A stretch of 36,542 nt of DNA from Acrocarpospora phusangensis (GTDB lineage: Bacteria > Actinomycetota > Actinomycetes > Streptosporangiales > Streptosporangiaceae). Positions 28,676 to 36,542 of this stretch are shown piece by piece (position 1 is the stretch's first letter; each line of letters opens with the position of its first letter). The notes beneath the pieces were generated by a model. It did not search any database and was not told the DNA's origin. It saw only the letters and a program-made list of their open reading frames with translations. The translations under genes and the position numbers were made by a program. The stretch spans positions 1 to 36,542 of the forward strand of contig NZ_BOOA01000080.1 in assembly GCF_016862995.1 (NCBI RefSeq), given 5' to 3'.

Positions 28676-31177
28676 TTACTCCCCGCCCGCGTCGAGCAGG
28701 TCGGCCAGGGCGACCCGGTCGTTGACGCCGGTTCGTTCGTAGACGGCGTACAGGGTGTTGGCGACGGTCCGGATGGACAGGACGAGGCGTTCGGCGATCT
28801 CGCGGTTGGTGAGGCCGCGCGCCGCGAGGACGGCGACCTCGCGCTGGCGCGGGGTGAGTCCGGGCACGTCCAGGTCGAGCAGGGCGACGGTGCGGGCGCC
28901 CTGGCAGCGCCGGGTCAGCGTCCAGGCGCGGGTCTCGGCCGCCCGGGCCGCCCGCTGGAGTCCCTGGTCGCGGTAGATCAGGGCCGCCCTGGCCGAGGTT
29001 TCGGCGGCGTGCAGGAGCATGCCGAAGGTTTCGAAGCCGAGGGAGACCTCGTCCAGGGCTTGCGGGGTGGCGGCGGTGGCGTGCCGTACCAGCAGGGGGA
29101 GGAGGGGGCCGTCCACGGGGAGGTCGGCGAGGCGGGCGGCGGCGAGGGACGGCCGGCCGAGGCGGACGAGGTCGTGCAGGCCCACCATGGCGTAGATGGG
29201 GTACGGGCTGGCCGCGACGGTCAGGGCGGTCTCGACGGCGCCGGTGATGTCGCCTCGGGCGGCGAGTGTCCAGACGCGGGCGAGCCGGAGCGGGGCTTCG
29301 GCGGCGGGCCCGGTGGGCACGGTCACGTCCCGCGCGCGGGCCAGCGTGGCCTCGGCCGCCGCCGGGTCGCCGAGCAGTGCCTGCGCGTGGGCCAGTTCAC
29401 CCAGGCAGCTGCCGCCGAGCGGGCTGCGCGGCGGCAGCAGCGCGACCGCCTCCGCGGCGGCGGCCAGTGCCTCCCCGACCTGGCCGCCCAGCCGGAGGAC
29501 CATGGCGCGGTAGGCCCCGAACTGGGCTCTGGATCTGGCCCAGCCGTCCTGGCCGCCGGCGTGCTCGGCGAGCCGCAGGGCCGCCGGCAGGTCGCCGCTG
29601 GAGACCGCGATCCTGACCCTGGCCTCGGCCATGGAGGTGCTCATGCTGGGGTTGCGGTCGGCGTGCGGCCCGAGCGTGGCGAACAGGCGGTCGGTCCACT
29701 CCTGGAATTCCGCGGCCCGGCCGGCGCAGGCCAGCAGGGACGCCCGGGCGAAGCCGTGGACGAGCACCCCGCGAGGGGTGAGCGGCCCGAGCCGTTCGGT
29801 GGCGTCCATGCGGGCGGCGGCGGCGTCCAGATCCCCGGCGTACCCGATGACCGCTCCGCCGACGAAGCCGACGCCCTGGCGCGCGTCGAGGCTGAGCGTC
29901 CCGTCGTCGGCCTCGTCCAGGACCCGGAGCGCCTGGTCCGGGCGTCCCAGCCCCCACAGCAGGTTGAACGCGCGGGTGGTCGCGCAGTCCACCCGGTGGT
30001 CGCCGGTGAGGCCGGACTCCTGCACCTCCCGGAAGACCTCTTCGGCCTCGGCGTACCGGTCCCGGTAGCCGAGGATGGCGGCGAGGCCGAGCCGTACCGT
30101 GGGTCCGCCGCCCGCGTCGATGGCGGCTCTGGCCAGCCGTTCGGCCAGGGCCAGGTCCCGGACCGCCCTGGCCTGGTCGGCGGCGCGGGCGAGCAGGCCG
30201 GGGTCGCCGGGCGCGCCGCCGTCGAGCCGCCAGACGGCCGTCCTGAGCACGTCCTCGCGGCGCCGCCCGCCGGCCGCCTCGACCATGGCGGCCAGCCGCC
30301 GGTGCACGGCGCGGGCGCGGAGGGTGCCGCAGGACTCGCGGATGACCTCCCCGTAGAGGGGGTGCGCAAGCCGGACCTGGAGGCGCTTGCCGTCCTGCTG
30401 GGCGGTGATCAGCTGGCGGGCCTCCAGCTGTTCCAGGACCGGTGAGTCCAGGCCGAGGGGTTCGCCGTAGGCGAGGAGTTCGAGGGTGTCGCGTTCCTCG
30501 GCGGTCAGCTCGCCGATGCGGGCGGCGATCGTCTCCCGCAGCGTGCTGGTCAGGGTCAGCTCGCCGTGCCAGAGCCAGAGCCCGCCGACGTCCCGCAGCA
30601 CCCCGGAGAGCACGAGTTCGCGCAGGTAGAGCGCGTTGCCCTGGCTGATGTCCCAGAGCCGGGCGAGGGTGGCGGTCTCGATCCGGCCGCCGAGCGCCGC
30701 TTCGAGCACGCTCCCGGTCTCGGCCAGGGTGAGAGGTTCCAGGTCCAGCCGGGGCAGCAGGCCGTCCTTCCACAGCGCCACGATCGCGTCCGGCGCGGGC
30801 GCCCCGCTGCGGACCGTGGCCAGCACCCGGACCCTCCGGTCCTGGGCCAGCCGGTGTACCAGCGCGGCCGACACCGGATCGAGCAGGTGCGCGTCGTCCA
30901 CCACGAGCGTGCCGGCGTCGATGGCATTGGCCGCCCAGGTCAGCGGGTTGCCCGACGGCGGGGTGGGCGGCAGCAGGTGGGCGAAGGCGCCGAGCGGGAT
31001 CTCGGCGGCGGCCGCGGTGGCCCGCACCCAGGCGACTCCGTCCTGCTTCTCGACCGCCTGGGACGCCAGGCGGCTCTTGCCCGCCCCGGCGGGACCGACC
31101 ACGACGCTCCCCCGGGGCGCCGAGCGCAACGCCGCCAGCGGCGCCGACCTTCCCGCGAACGGCCACAGGCTGGGCAC
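28676..31177 (-). CDS. Large LuxR-family regulator with N-terminal ATPase (LAL-like)
   Basis: An 833-residue protein. Walker A is GPAGAGKS (28-35) and the Walker-B-like segment LVVDDAHLLD (91-100), followed by STAND-type ATPase and TPR-like helical repeats. A C-terminal LuxR helix-turn-helix follows (LTPRQREVAVLAARGLTNRE, then IAERLVLSIRTVANTLYAVY). This matches the LAL class of ATP-dependent activators. It lacks the usual conserved Lys in the TVK motif of the HTH (here TVANTLYAVYER). GTG 31177 is the first codon of the conserved region. It diverges from a phosphotransferase gene across a perfect palindrome. The downstream VWA lipoprotein is a candidate target. Confidence 0.9.
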   Translation of the reverse strand: MPSLWPFAGRSAPLAALRSAPRGSVVVGPAGAGKSRLASQAVEKQDGVAWVRATAAAAEIPLGAFAHLLPPTPPSGNPLTWAANAIDAGTLVVDDAHLLDPVSAALVHRLAQDRRVRVLATVRSGAPAPDAIVALWKDGLLPRLDLEPLTLAETGSVLEAALGGRIETATLARLWDISQGNALYLRELVLSGVLRDVGGLWLWHGELTLTSTLRETIAARIGELTAEERDTLELLAYGEPLGLDSPVLEQLEARQLITAQQDGKRLQVRLAHPLYGEVIRESCGTLRARAVHRRLAAMVEAAGGRRREDVLRTAVWRLDGGAPGDPGLLARAADQARAVRDLALAERLARAAIDAGGGPTVRLGLAAILGYRDRYAEAEEVFREVQESGLTGDHRVDCATTRAFNLLWGLGRPDQALRVLDEADDGTLSLDARQGVGFVGGAVIGYAGDLDAAAARMDATERLGPLTPRGVLVHGFARASLLACAGRAAEFQEWTDRLFATLGPHADRNPSMSTSMAEARVRIAVSSGDLPAALRLAEHAGGQDGWARSRAQFGAYRAMVLRLGGQVGEALAAAAEAVALLPPRSPLGGSCLGELAHAQALLGDPAAAEATLARARDVTVPTGPAAEAPLRLARVWTLAARGDITGAVETALTVAASPYPIYAMVGLHDLVRLGRPSLAAARLADLPVDGPLLPLLVRHATAATPQALDEVSLGFETFGMLLHAAETSARAALIYRDQGLQRAARAAETRAWTLTRRCQGARTVALLDLDVPGLTPRQREVAVLAARGLTNREIAERLVLSIRTVANTLYAVYERTGVNDRVALADLLDAGGE

Positions 31178-31193
31178 GAGCCGAGCATATTTA

Positions 31194-31206
31194 AGTAGGC
31201 CCTACT
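31194..31206. promoter_or_regulatory. AGTAGG-N-CCTACT palindrome in a divergent promoter
   Basis: A perfect 13-bp inverted repeat lies 17 bp upstream of the LuxR/ATPase start and 38 bp upstream of the phosphotransferase start at 31244, in the only space between the two. It is well placed to control both genes; an ATTTAAG stretch adjoins it on the left. Confidence 0.6.
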
Positions 31207-31243
31207 CATGCGAGCCGATTACCCGACCCAGCAGGATCGGTCC

Positions 31244-32290
31244 ATGGACATCACCGGCCTCGTACGGACCAGTCTCGGCGACCCGACTGCGGAGATCGCC
31301 GAACAGCGGGTCGAACCCCTCCCCCACCCGCCCACTTTGTCGACCACCGGCCTGTCCCGGGTACGCGGAGTCACGACAACCGGGCGCCCCTGGTCGTTCG
31401 TGGTGAAGTCCATCCATTCCGTACGGCACTGGCCCGGCCTGGACACCGTGCCGGAGCATATGCGCGCCGATTTCGTGGCGCAGTACCCGTGGCGTACGGA
31501 CGTGGACGCGTACCTCGCGGACGAGCCGTTGCCCGAAGGGCTGCGCATGCCCCGCCTCTACCAGGTGGACGACCTGGGCGAGGACCGCCTGGTCGTCTGG
31601 ATGGAGGACGTCGAGGCCTGCGCGAAGCCCTGGGATCTCGACCGTTACCGTACGGCGGCGCGGCTGCTCGGCGAACTCGCGGCGAGCCGCCCGGCCACCG
31701 CGAGCACCAACCTCGGGCTGCACGCGCTCCACCAGGGGCCGATCCAGAACCTCTTCCTGCCGGCCCTGGCCGATCCGGCGACGTGGCGGCATCCGCTGCT
31801 GCCGGGGCCCGACGATCCGCTGCGCGCGGACCTGCTGGCCATCGCGGAGGTGCTGCCAGAGATCATCCGGATGGTGGACGGCCTGCCGTACACGCGCTGC
31901 CACGGTGACGCCTGCCCCGCCAACCTGCTGGTGCCCGTGGACGGTTCGGCGGAGTTCGTGGCGATCGACTGGAGCTGGGGCGCTCCGGCCGCCCTGGGGT
32001 TCGATCTGGGGCAGTTGCTGGTCGGGCAGTCGAACGACGGGGTCACGGAGCCGGAGGAGCTGCCCGCCGTGCATGACACGATCGTCGCCGCCTACGCGGA
32101 CATGGTCGGCGCCGACCCCATTCCCGGCTATGTGGGGTCGCTGCTGGTGCGGGGGCTGTGGATGGCGATCCCGCTGGAACGCATGGGCGAGGAACCGACC
32201 CCGGAGCTGGCCGAACTCTTCCGCAAGCGGATCGGCCTCGCCCGTTTCGTCACCGGACTGTTCGCCGAGCACGTCCGGCCCGTCATCTAG
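31244..32290 (+). CDS. Aminoglycoside-phosphotransferase-fold kinase (APH family)
   Basis: A 348-residue protein. YTRCHGDACPANLLVP carries the catalytic HGDxxxxN loop and FVAIDWSWGAPAALGFDLGQ the metal-binding Asp. The N-lobe includes TTGRPWSFVVKSIHSVRHWP with the ATP-site Lys. This fold covers antibiotic kinases, choline/homoserine kinases and many uncharacterised phosphotransferases, so a resistance role is not implied. ATG 31244 is preferred over 31208 because AGGA at 31233-31236 is seven bases upstream. Its TAG overlaps the convergent phosphatase stop in CTAG. Confidence 0.85.
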   Translation: MDITGLVRTSLGDPTAEIAEQRVEPLPHPPTLSTTGLSRVRGVTTTGRPWSFVVKSIHSVRHWPGLDTVPEHMRADFVAQYPWRTDVDAYLADEPLPEGLRMPRLYQVDDLGEDRLVVWMEDVEACAKPWDLDRYRTAARLLGELAASRPATASTNLGLHALHQGPIQNLFLPALADPATWRHPLLPGPDDPLRADLLAIAEVLPEIIRMVDGLPYTRCHGDACPANLLVPVDGSAEFVAIDWSWGAPAALGFDLGQLLVGQSNDGVTEPEELPAVHDTIVAAYADMVGADPIPGYVGSLLVRGLWMAIPLERMGEEPTPELAELFRKRIGLARFVTGLFAEHVRPVI

Positions 32291-33744
32291 ATCGCCAGCG
32301 AGAACCAGACGGTCTTGCCGCCCGCCACCCGGCTGGTCCCCCACCGCGCCGACAGCTGGCTGACCAGGTAGAGGCCCCGGCCGTCCTCGTCCAGACCGGC
32401 GGGTTCGCGCAGTACCGGCATGCGATGATCGTCGTCGCTCACCTCACAGAGCAGCGCGTCCGTCCGCAGCAGCCGGACCGTGATCGGGCGCGGGGTGGTG
32501 CGCACCGCGTTGGTGACCAGCTCGGAGGCGAGCAGCTGCGCGGCCGGGACGAGATGCCCGAGATTCCAGCTCTCCAGGGTCCGGCCGACCAGCCCGCGCA
32601 CCCGGCCCGGCGTCGTCACCTGCGGCTCCAGCAGCCACTGCGCCACGTTCTGGCTGGGGATGCCCTTGAACCGGATCGCCAGCAGGGTGACGTCGTCGCC
32701 GTGTCCGTCCGGGATCAGGCTGTCGCAGAGGTCCTCGATGGGCTCGCCCTCCGATAAGCGGCGGCGCAGCCGCTCCACGCCCACCAGGATGTCCTCGCCG
32801 CGCTCCTCCACCAGCCCGTCGGTGTAGAGCACCAGCATGCTGCCGTCCTGCGCGGCGATCTCGGTGGTTTCGAAGGGGGTGCGCCCCAGGCCGATCGGCG
32901 CGCAGCTCGGCGGGGCGAGCACTTCGGCCTTGCCGTCCGGGGCGACCAGGATCGGGGGCAGGTGGCCGGCGCTGGCGATCGTGCAGCGGCGCAGGACCGG
33001 GTCGTACACGCAGTAGACGCAGGTGGTGATGGTCTGCGCGGCCAGCCGCTGGGCCATCTCGTCCAGCGAGTGCAGCACCTGCTCGGCGGGCAGATCGAGG
33101 GAGGCGAGGGTCTGCACGGCGGTCCGCAGCTGCCCCATGATGGCCGCGGCGTCCAGGCCGTGGCCCATGACGTCGCCCACGACCATCGCGACCCGGCTGC
33201 CCGGGAGGGGGATCACGTCGAACCAGTCGCCGCCGACCCGGGCGGCCACGGGCTGGTAGCGGAAGGCGATCTCCAGTCCCGGCAGCTCCGGCGGCCGGCC
33301 CGGGCGCATGCCGCGCTGGAGCGTCTCGACCGTCTCCAGCTGCTGCCGGTGCAGCCGCCCGTGGTAGACGGTCAGCGCCGCCGGCACGCCCAGCTGGCCC
33401 GCCACCTGCACGTCCGCGTCCCGGAACGGGCCGCGTTCACGTTCCCGCGCGAGTACGGCGCAGCCGATCGCCTTGCCGTACGCGCGGAGCGGGACCACCA
33501 GCAGGCCGTCCGCCCGCACGGTCGGCCGGACCGGGCCGTCGTCGTCGGTCCACCGGGCGGGCAGCCGGCCTCGCGGGTCGACGCGGTGCAACGCGCCGCC
33601 GTCCAGGTAGACGGCGGCGGCGTCGGCCAGCAGGGGCACGGCCGCCTCGCACAACAGCCGGGTGGCCTGCTCGGGATCGAGGCTGTCCCCGATCGCCCGC
33701 ATGGCCTCACTCACGAATGAGAGCGTTTCCCCGTCCCACGACAC
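32287..33744 (-). CDS. PP2C phosphatase fused to an anti-sigma-type HATPase
   Basis: A 485-residue protein. The N-terminal ~140 residues are GAF-like. The SpoIIE/PP2C domain (about 165-360) has GGDWFDVIPLPG, VGDVMGHGLDAAAIMG, ASAGHLPPIL, LYTDGLVEE and HGDDVTLLAIRF. The last ~115 residues are a GHKL ATPase with N box ASELVTNAVRTTPRP and G box DGRGLYLVSQLSARWG, as in RsbW/SpoIIAB-type kinases. One chain thus carries both opposing activities of partner switching: phosphatase for, and kinase on, STAS antagonists. GTG 33744 lies 12 bp after the methyltransferase stop on the same strand, so the two form an operon. Confidence 0.93.
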   Translation of the reverse strand: MSWDGETLSFVSEAMRAIGDSLDPEQATRLLCEAAVPLLADAAAVYLDGGALHRVDPRGRLPARWTDDDGPVRPTVRADGLLVVPLRAYGKAIGCAVLARERERGPFRDADVQVAGQLGVPAALTVYHGRLHRQQLETVETLQRGMRPGRPPELPGLEIAFRYQPVAARVGGDWFDVIPLPGSRVAMVVGDVMGHGLDAAAIMGQLRTAVQTLASLDLPAEQVLHSLDEMAQRLAAQTITTCVYCVYDPVLRRCTIASAGHLPPILVAPDGKAEVLAPPSCAPIGLGRTPFETTEIAAQDGSMLVLYTDGLVEERGEDILVGVERLRRRLSEGEPIEDLCDSLIPDGHGDDVTLLAIRFKGIPSQNVAQWLLEPQVTTPGRVRGLVGRTLESWNLGHLVPAAQLLASELVTNAVRTTPRPITVRLLRTDALLCEVSDDDHRMPVLREPAGLDEDGRGLYLVSQLSARWGTSRVAGGKTVWFSLAI

Positions 33745-33756
33745 GGGTTTCTCGGC

Positions 33757-34422
33757 TCAGAACTGGTTGCGGCGGCAGTTGAGAAAGAGCTGGATCTCCG
33801 GCGGCGCCTGGGTGGTGGCGGGGGCGTAGGAGATGTCGGTCTCCAGGACGACCGTGAACCCGGCCTCCTCGATGACCGTACGCAGGTCGTCGCGGAGGTA
33901 GCCGGTCACCCGTACGGGGGCGCCGAGGAACTGGAAGGGCACGTCGTCCAGGTCGATCTCGACCATGCTCAGGGCGAGCACGCCGCCCGGCGTGAGCACG
34001 TCGTGGATCTTCCTGAGGGCGGTGACGATCTGCTCGCGCGGCAGCATGAGCAGCACGAAGAAGGCGACCACGGCGTCGAACCTGCCGAGCGAGTCGTCCA
34101 GTTCGGTGATGTCACGCTCGAGGAAGGTGCCCTCGGGAACGTTCTTGCGCGCGATGTCGAGCATGACCGGCGAGATGTCGATGCCGACGACCTCGCAGCC
34201 GGCCTCGGCGAACTGCTGCGCCGTCGGGGAGCCGGTGCCGCAGCCGACGTCCAGGACGCGGGCGCCCGGCTGGAGCTGTTTGATCAGCCACTCTCCGGCG
34301 GCGATCTGGCCTTCCTTGTGCGGGAACGCGTCGTCGTAGCGGGAACCGATGCGATTGAAGGCTTCCGCCTGCAGCGCGCGGTACTCCTCGCGGGTGCTTC
34401 CCGAACTGGATTCAGTTGTCAT
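33757..34422 (-). CDS. SAM-dependent class I methyltransferase
   Basis: A 221-residue protein with motif I VLDVGCGTGSPTAQQFAEAG and the adenosine-binding strand CEVVGIDISPVMLDIARKNV, then FDAVVAFFVLLMLPREQIVT and LTPGGVLALSMVEID (motifs II and III). The AFNRIGSRYDDAFPHKEGQI opening is typical of small-molecule methyltransferases in actinobacteria. The substrate is unknown. It heads the operon with the PP2C-kinase gene (12-bp gap). A TTGACT-17-TATCTA promoter-like pair precedes it. Confidence 0.9.
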   Translation of the reverse strand: MTTESSSGSTREEYRALQAEAFNRIGSRYDDAFPHKEGQIAAGEWLIKQLQPGARVLDVGCGTGSPTAQQFAEAGCEVVGIDISPVMLDIARKNVPEGTFLERDITELDDSLGRFDAVVAFFVLLMLPREQIVTALRKIHDVLTPGGVLALSMVEIDLDDVPFQFLGAPVRVTGYLRDDLRTVIEEAGFTVVLETDISYAPATTQAPPEIQLFLNCRRNQF

Positions 34423-34461
34423 CTATGCCGCCATTGTGATCAGCCGTCGTCTGCCCACTCT

Positions 34462-34490
34462 TAGATAGGGGCACATCGTACACAAGTCAA
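34462..34490 (-). promoter_or_regulatory. Housekeeping-type promoter for the methyltransferase operon
   Basis: On the minus strand TTGACT (34490-34485) and TATCTA (34467-34462) are separated by exactly 17 bp, near the sigma-70-type consensus; the start codon is about 40 bp further on. The last base of the -10 element is not T, so strength is uncertain. Confidence 0.5.
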
Positions 34491-34654
34491 GATATATCGG
34501 CGTAAATTCATCGTTTCCGGGGTGCGACGTGCACGATTACCGGTAACTTGCCGGAATTGGACAGTCAAGTTTGCAGTCAAGCGAAGGCCGGATGACCTGC
34601 ACTACTTTCCCACTATTTTCGGGAACCGCCCAGTCGTGGTGCCAACTTGTCCCC

Positions 34655-35491
34655 TTAACGGAAGTTCAGCAGGCCCGCCCCCACGACGGCCCGGCCGAAC
34701 ACCCGCGCCAGCTCCGCCAGCCGCTCACATTCCTCATCGTCCAGTACGGCATACGCCGGGAACGCCAGCACATCCGTCCGGTCTTCGATGGCCTGGCGGA
34801 ACTCCTGGCCATGGTCGGTCAGCGAGAGGCCGTCGCCCAGCAGGCCCCTGGCGCGGAGTCCCTCCTCGGCGGCCGTCCAGGCCTCCTGCGGCCAGCCGCG
34901 GGTGGCCTTGAGCAGCGGGTCCATGCCGTGGGCCATGGCCGCGTACAGGATCAGCGCTTCCAGGCCGGTGAGTCCTTCGCTGACCAGCGCGGCGATGTGG
35001 CCGTCGCCCCGGTACTCGCGGAGCAGGGTCTGGGCGTGCCACAGCTGGAGCAGGGGGTCGTCCGGCCAGGGCTGCGCCGCGTGCGCGGCGAACAGGGGCC
35101 GGCCCTGCACGTGGTGGCAGGCTTCCTCCGCCGCCCGCCGGGCCAGCTCCAGCGTCGCGGGGAGTTCCGGCAGTTCGTGGATCCCCACACGCCGGAGAGC
35201 CGACCCGACGGCGTCCAGCCGTGCCGCGATCAGCTTCTCCGGACTGGCGACCTCCCAGACCTGCGGAATCCCCCGTCTCACCAGATCCGGACAAAAGTTG
35301 AAAAATGTGGCTATAACTACTTCGGCCGAGACGGCGCCCATGGCTGCCACCCGTGACGCGAAATATCCCGTCATGACGTCGGCGACGCCGAGGTCCCGAT
35401 AGCGCCTCGGCGCCTCGGGCACGAAGTAGATCATCGCGTGCAACGGCTCCAGCCGTCGCCAGGCCTGCCGCGCCGCCCCGACCGTAGCCAT
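34655..35491 (-). CDS. SCO6745-family protein
   Basis: A 278-residue, mostly helical protein. RLEPLHAMIYFVPEAPRRYR, MTGYFASRVAAMGAVSAEVV, IATFFNFCPDLVRRGIPQVW and GDGHIAALVSEGLTGLEALI match the actinobacterial SCO6745 family, in which an N-terminal helical domain is followed by a winged-helix-like C-terminal part (GLLGDGLSLTDHGQEFRQAI). Function is unknown; DNA or ligand binding is a guess. ATG 35491 follows GGAGG by five bases and is preferred to the upstream ATG at 35509. A 17-bp palindrome 23-39 bp upstream suggests repression, perhaps by its own product. Confidence 0.85.
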   Translation of the reverse strand: MATVGAARQAWRRLEPLHAMIYFVPEAPRRYRDLGVADVMTGYFASRVAAMGAVSAEVVIATFFNFCPDLVRRGIPQVWEVASPEKLIAARLDAVGSALRRVGIHELPELPATLELARRAAEEACHHVQGRPLFAAHAAQPWPDDPLLQLWHAQTLLREYRGDGHIAALVSEGLTGLEALILYAAMAHGMDPLLKATRGWPQEAWTAAEEGLRARGLLGDGLSLTDHGQEFRQAIEDRTDVLAFPAYAVLDDEECERLAELARVFGRAVVGAGLLNFR

Positions 35492-35513
35492 GGTCGCCTC
35501 CAATTCCAAAGCG

Positions 35514-35530
35514 ACCGAACATTATTCGGT
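35514..35530. promoter_or_regulatory. ACCGAA-N5-TTCGGT palindrome upstream of the SCO6745-family gene
   Basis: A perfect inverted repeat with 6-bp arms lies between the aldo/keto reductase stop and the SCO6745-family start, 23-39 bp from the latter. Position and symmetry fit a repressor operator. Confidence 0.55.
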
Positions 35531-35567
35531 TCTCGGCGTGACGTCAATACCCTGGCATTTCGGGAGG

Positions 35568-36407
35568 CTAGTGCCCGAATTCGTCGGAGTCGACGGCGGC
35601 CTGTTCGCCGTGGTCGAGGGCGGAGATGGCGGCGACCTGTTCGGGAGTGAGGCTGAAGTCGAAGATGCCGATGTTCTGGCGGATTCGCTCCGGGTCGGAG
35701 GATTTGGGGATCGTGACCAGGCCGAGTTCGATGTTCCAGCGCAAAATGATCTGAGCGGGGGTACGGCCGATCTCCCGGGCGATGTCCTGAATGACCGGCT
35801 GGGTGAGCACGGCCACGCCCTGACCGCCCAGCGGCGACCAGGACTCGGTGACGATGCCGTGCTGCTGGTGGTACGCGCGGGTTTCCACCCGTGTGACGGC
35901 GGGGCTCAGCTGGATCTGGTTCACATCGGGCACGACGCCGGTCTCCGCGATGACGCGGTCAAGGTGCGCCGGCTTGAAGTTCGAGGTGCCGACAGCCTTG
36001 AGCCGTCCCGCTTCCAGCAGATCGGCGAGCCCCTGGAAAGCCTGTGCGTACCGGTCGAACTGCGGGTTCGGCCAGTGGATGAGCAGCAGGTCGACGTACT
36101 CCAGGCCCAGACGGTCGAGGCTCGCCTGGTAGCCCTCCGCCGCCAGTTCCCGTCCGTGCCAGTGCCGGTCGAACTTCGTCGTGACGAACAACTCCTCCCT
36201 CGCCACTCCCGAAGCCTTGATGCCCTTCCCGACCCCGACCTCGTTTCCGTACGCCTCGGCCGTGTCGATCAGCCGATAGCCGGCCTCGATGGCGTCCGCG
36301 ACGGCACGTTCCGTCTGGTCGTTGCCCATCGGCGAGGTGCCCAGACCCAGCCGCGGCATCTCGGCACCATGAATCAACCGGACAGTAGGCGCCACGCCAG
36401 CACTCAT
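35568..36407 (-). CDS. Aldo/keto reductase
   Basis: A 279-residue protein with the full AKR tetrad: Asp48 and Tyr53 (LIDTAEAYGNE), Lys78 (FVTTKFD) and His111 (DLLLIHWPNP). The NADPH-site segments TIPKSSDPERIRQNIGIFDF and VGTSNFKPAHLDRVI are also clear. This is the small AKR5-like type (2,5-diketo-gluconate reductase relatives), which reduces carbonyls with NADPH; the physiological substrate is unknown. It lies upstream of the SCO6745-family gene on the same strand (76-bp gap with its own operator), so the two are probably separate units. Confidence 0.93.
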   Translation of the reverse strand: MSAGVAPTVRLIHGAEMPRLGLGTSPMGNDQTERAVADAIEAGYRLIDTAEAYGNEVGVGKGIKASGVAREELFVTTKFDRHWHGRELAAEGYQASLDRLGLEYVDLLLIHWPNPQFDRYAQAFQGLADLLEAGRLKAVGTSNFKPAHLDRVIAETGVVPDVNQIQLSPAVTRVETRAYHQQHGIVTESWSPLGGQGVAVLTQPVIQDIAREIGRTPAQIILRWNIELGLVTIPKSSDPERIRQNIGIFDFSLTPEQVAAISALDHGEQAAVDSDEFGH

Positions 36408-36483
36408 ACGAACCTCCCAAGTTCTCCACAGTCATACCAAACCCACACCACCGGGGATGCTCCCACCCACCCACCCTCTTACC

Positions 36484-36496
36484 GGGGCTTCGCCCC
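36484..36496. repeat. GGGGC-TTC-GCCCC hairpin in the terminal GC-rich tract
   Basis: A 5-bp perfect stem with TTC loop sits in a C-rich tract that ends the window (36475-36542). It is the same kind of element as that near the tRNA. No gene is visible from 36408 to the end; the upstream part (36408-36470) should hold the aldo/keto reductase promoter. Confidence 0.5.
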
Positions 36497-36542
36497 CGCC
36501 CCCCGCCCTCGCCCTCGCCCCTCGCTTCGCGAGTTGCCCCCC

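Noticed and set aside
31244-32290. Aminoglycoside resistance gene
   Set aside because: The fold is shared by many unrelated kinases; nothing specific to known resistance enzymes was recognised.

Overview
The window is high-GC DNA (dense long ORFs on both strands, GTG starts, GGAGG/GGGGG ribosome sites, GGGGC-TTC-GCCCC hairpins). It carries an ECF42/YCII pair, DUF937, DUF1269, DUF4192 and SCO6745-family genes, RsbU-type phosphatases and a tandem-GNAT protein. Together these indicate a soil-type filamentous actinomycete, probably of the Streptosporangiales/Streptomyces kind; the genus cannot be fixed from sequence reading alone. There are about 30 real protein genes, one tRNA-Ala(GGC), four gene relics or truncated genes and several repeat arrays. 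No transposase, phage structural gene, CRISPR array or rRNA was found.

Region 1 (1-6360) is accessory and untidy. It holds a YCII-domain gene and its ECF42 sigma factor, whose 5' end looks frameshifted, followed by a 7-bp minisatellite, a short-chain dehydrogenase relic, two diverged ~105-bp direct repeats and a 14-bp minisatellite. A DUF4192 gene (minus), a DUF4326 protein fused to a phage/plasmid-like helical domain, and a pair of ~100-bp repeats complete it.

Region 2 (6361-11747): a Phd/YefM-type antitoxin without a toxin diverges from a stand-alone clpP across a palindrome-rich 67-bp gap. A Maf-EI24 operon, a CASTOR/POLLUX-like channel and a DUF937 gene follow; the last two converge on a shared hairpin.

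Region 3 (11824-12974) is a deletion scar. The membrane N-terminus of a sensor kinase is joined to the last helices of a LuxR-type response regulator, and both lie beside a 5'-truncated CPBP protease.

Region 4 (12989-21329) is housekeeping-like: a thioesterase; a minus-strand run of an anchored protein, DUF1269 and ftsH; a DUF3616 gene; a PTH2-MFS pair with overlapping GTGA; and a divergent GlxA-type regulator.

Region 5 (21286-26766): a receiver-PP2C phosphatase with a degenerate receiver diverges from a STAS anti-anti-sigma gene, suggesting partner-switching control. Beside them lie an unlisted 56-aa membrane protein, a secreted GH10 xylanase with a CGAAA-type operator cluster, a tandem GNAT and an orphan Imm51 immunity gene near the tRNA.

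Region 6 (27132-36542): a VWA lipoprotein lies downstream of a large LuxR/ATPase regulator, which diverges from a phosphotransferase over a perfect palindrome. A methyltransferase/PP2C-kinase operon, a SCO6745-family gene behind a palindromic operator and an aldo/keto reductase follow. The most interesting items are the antitoxin/ClpP pair, the degenerate-receiver phosphatase, the kinase-regulator deletion scar, the FtsH pore substitution and the DUF4326 fusion.
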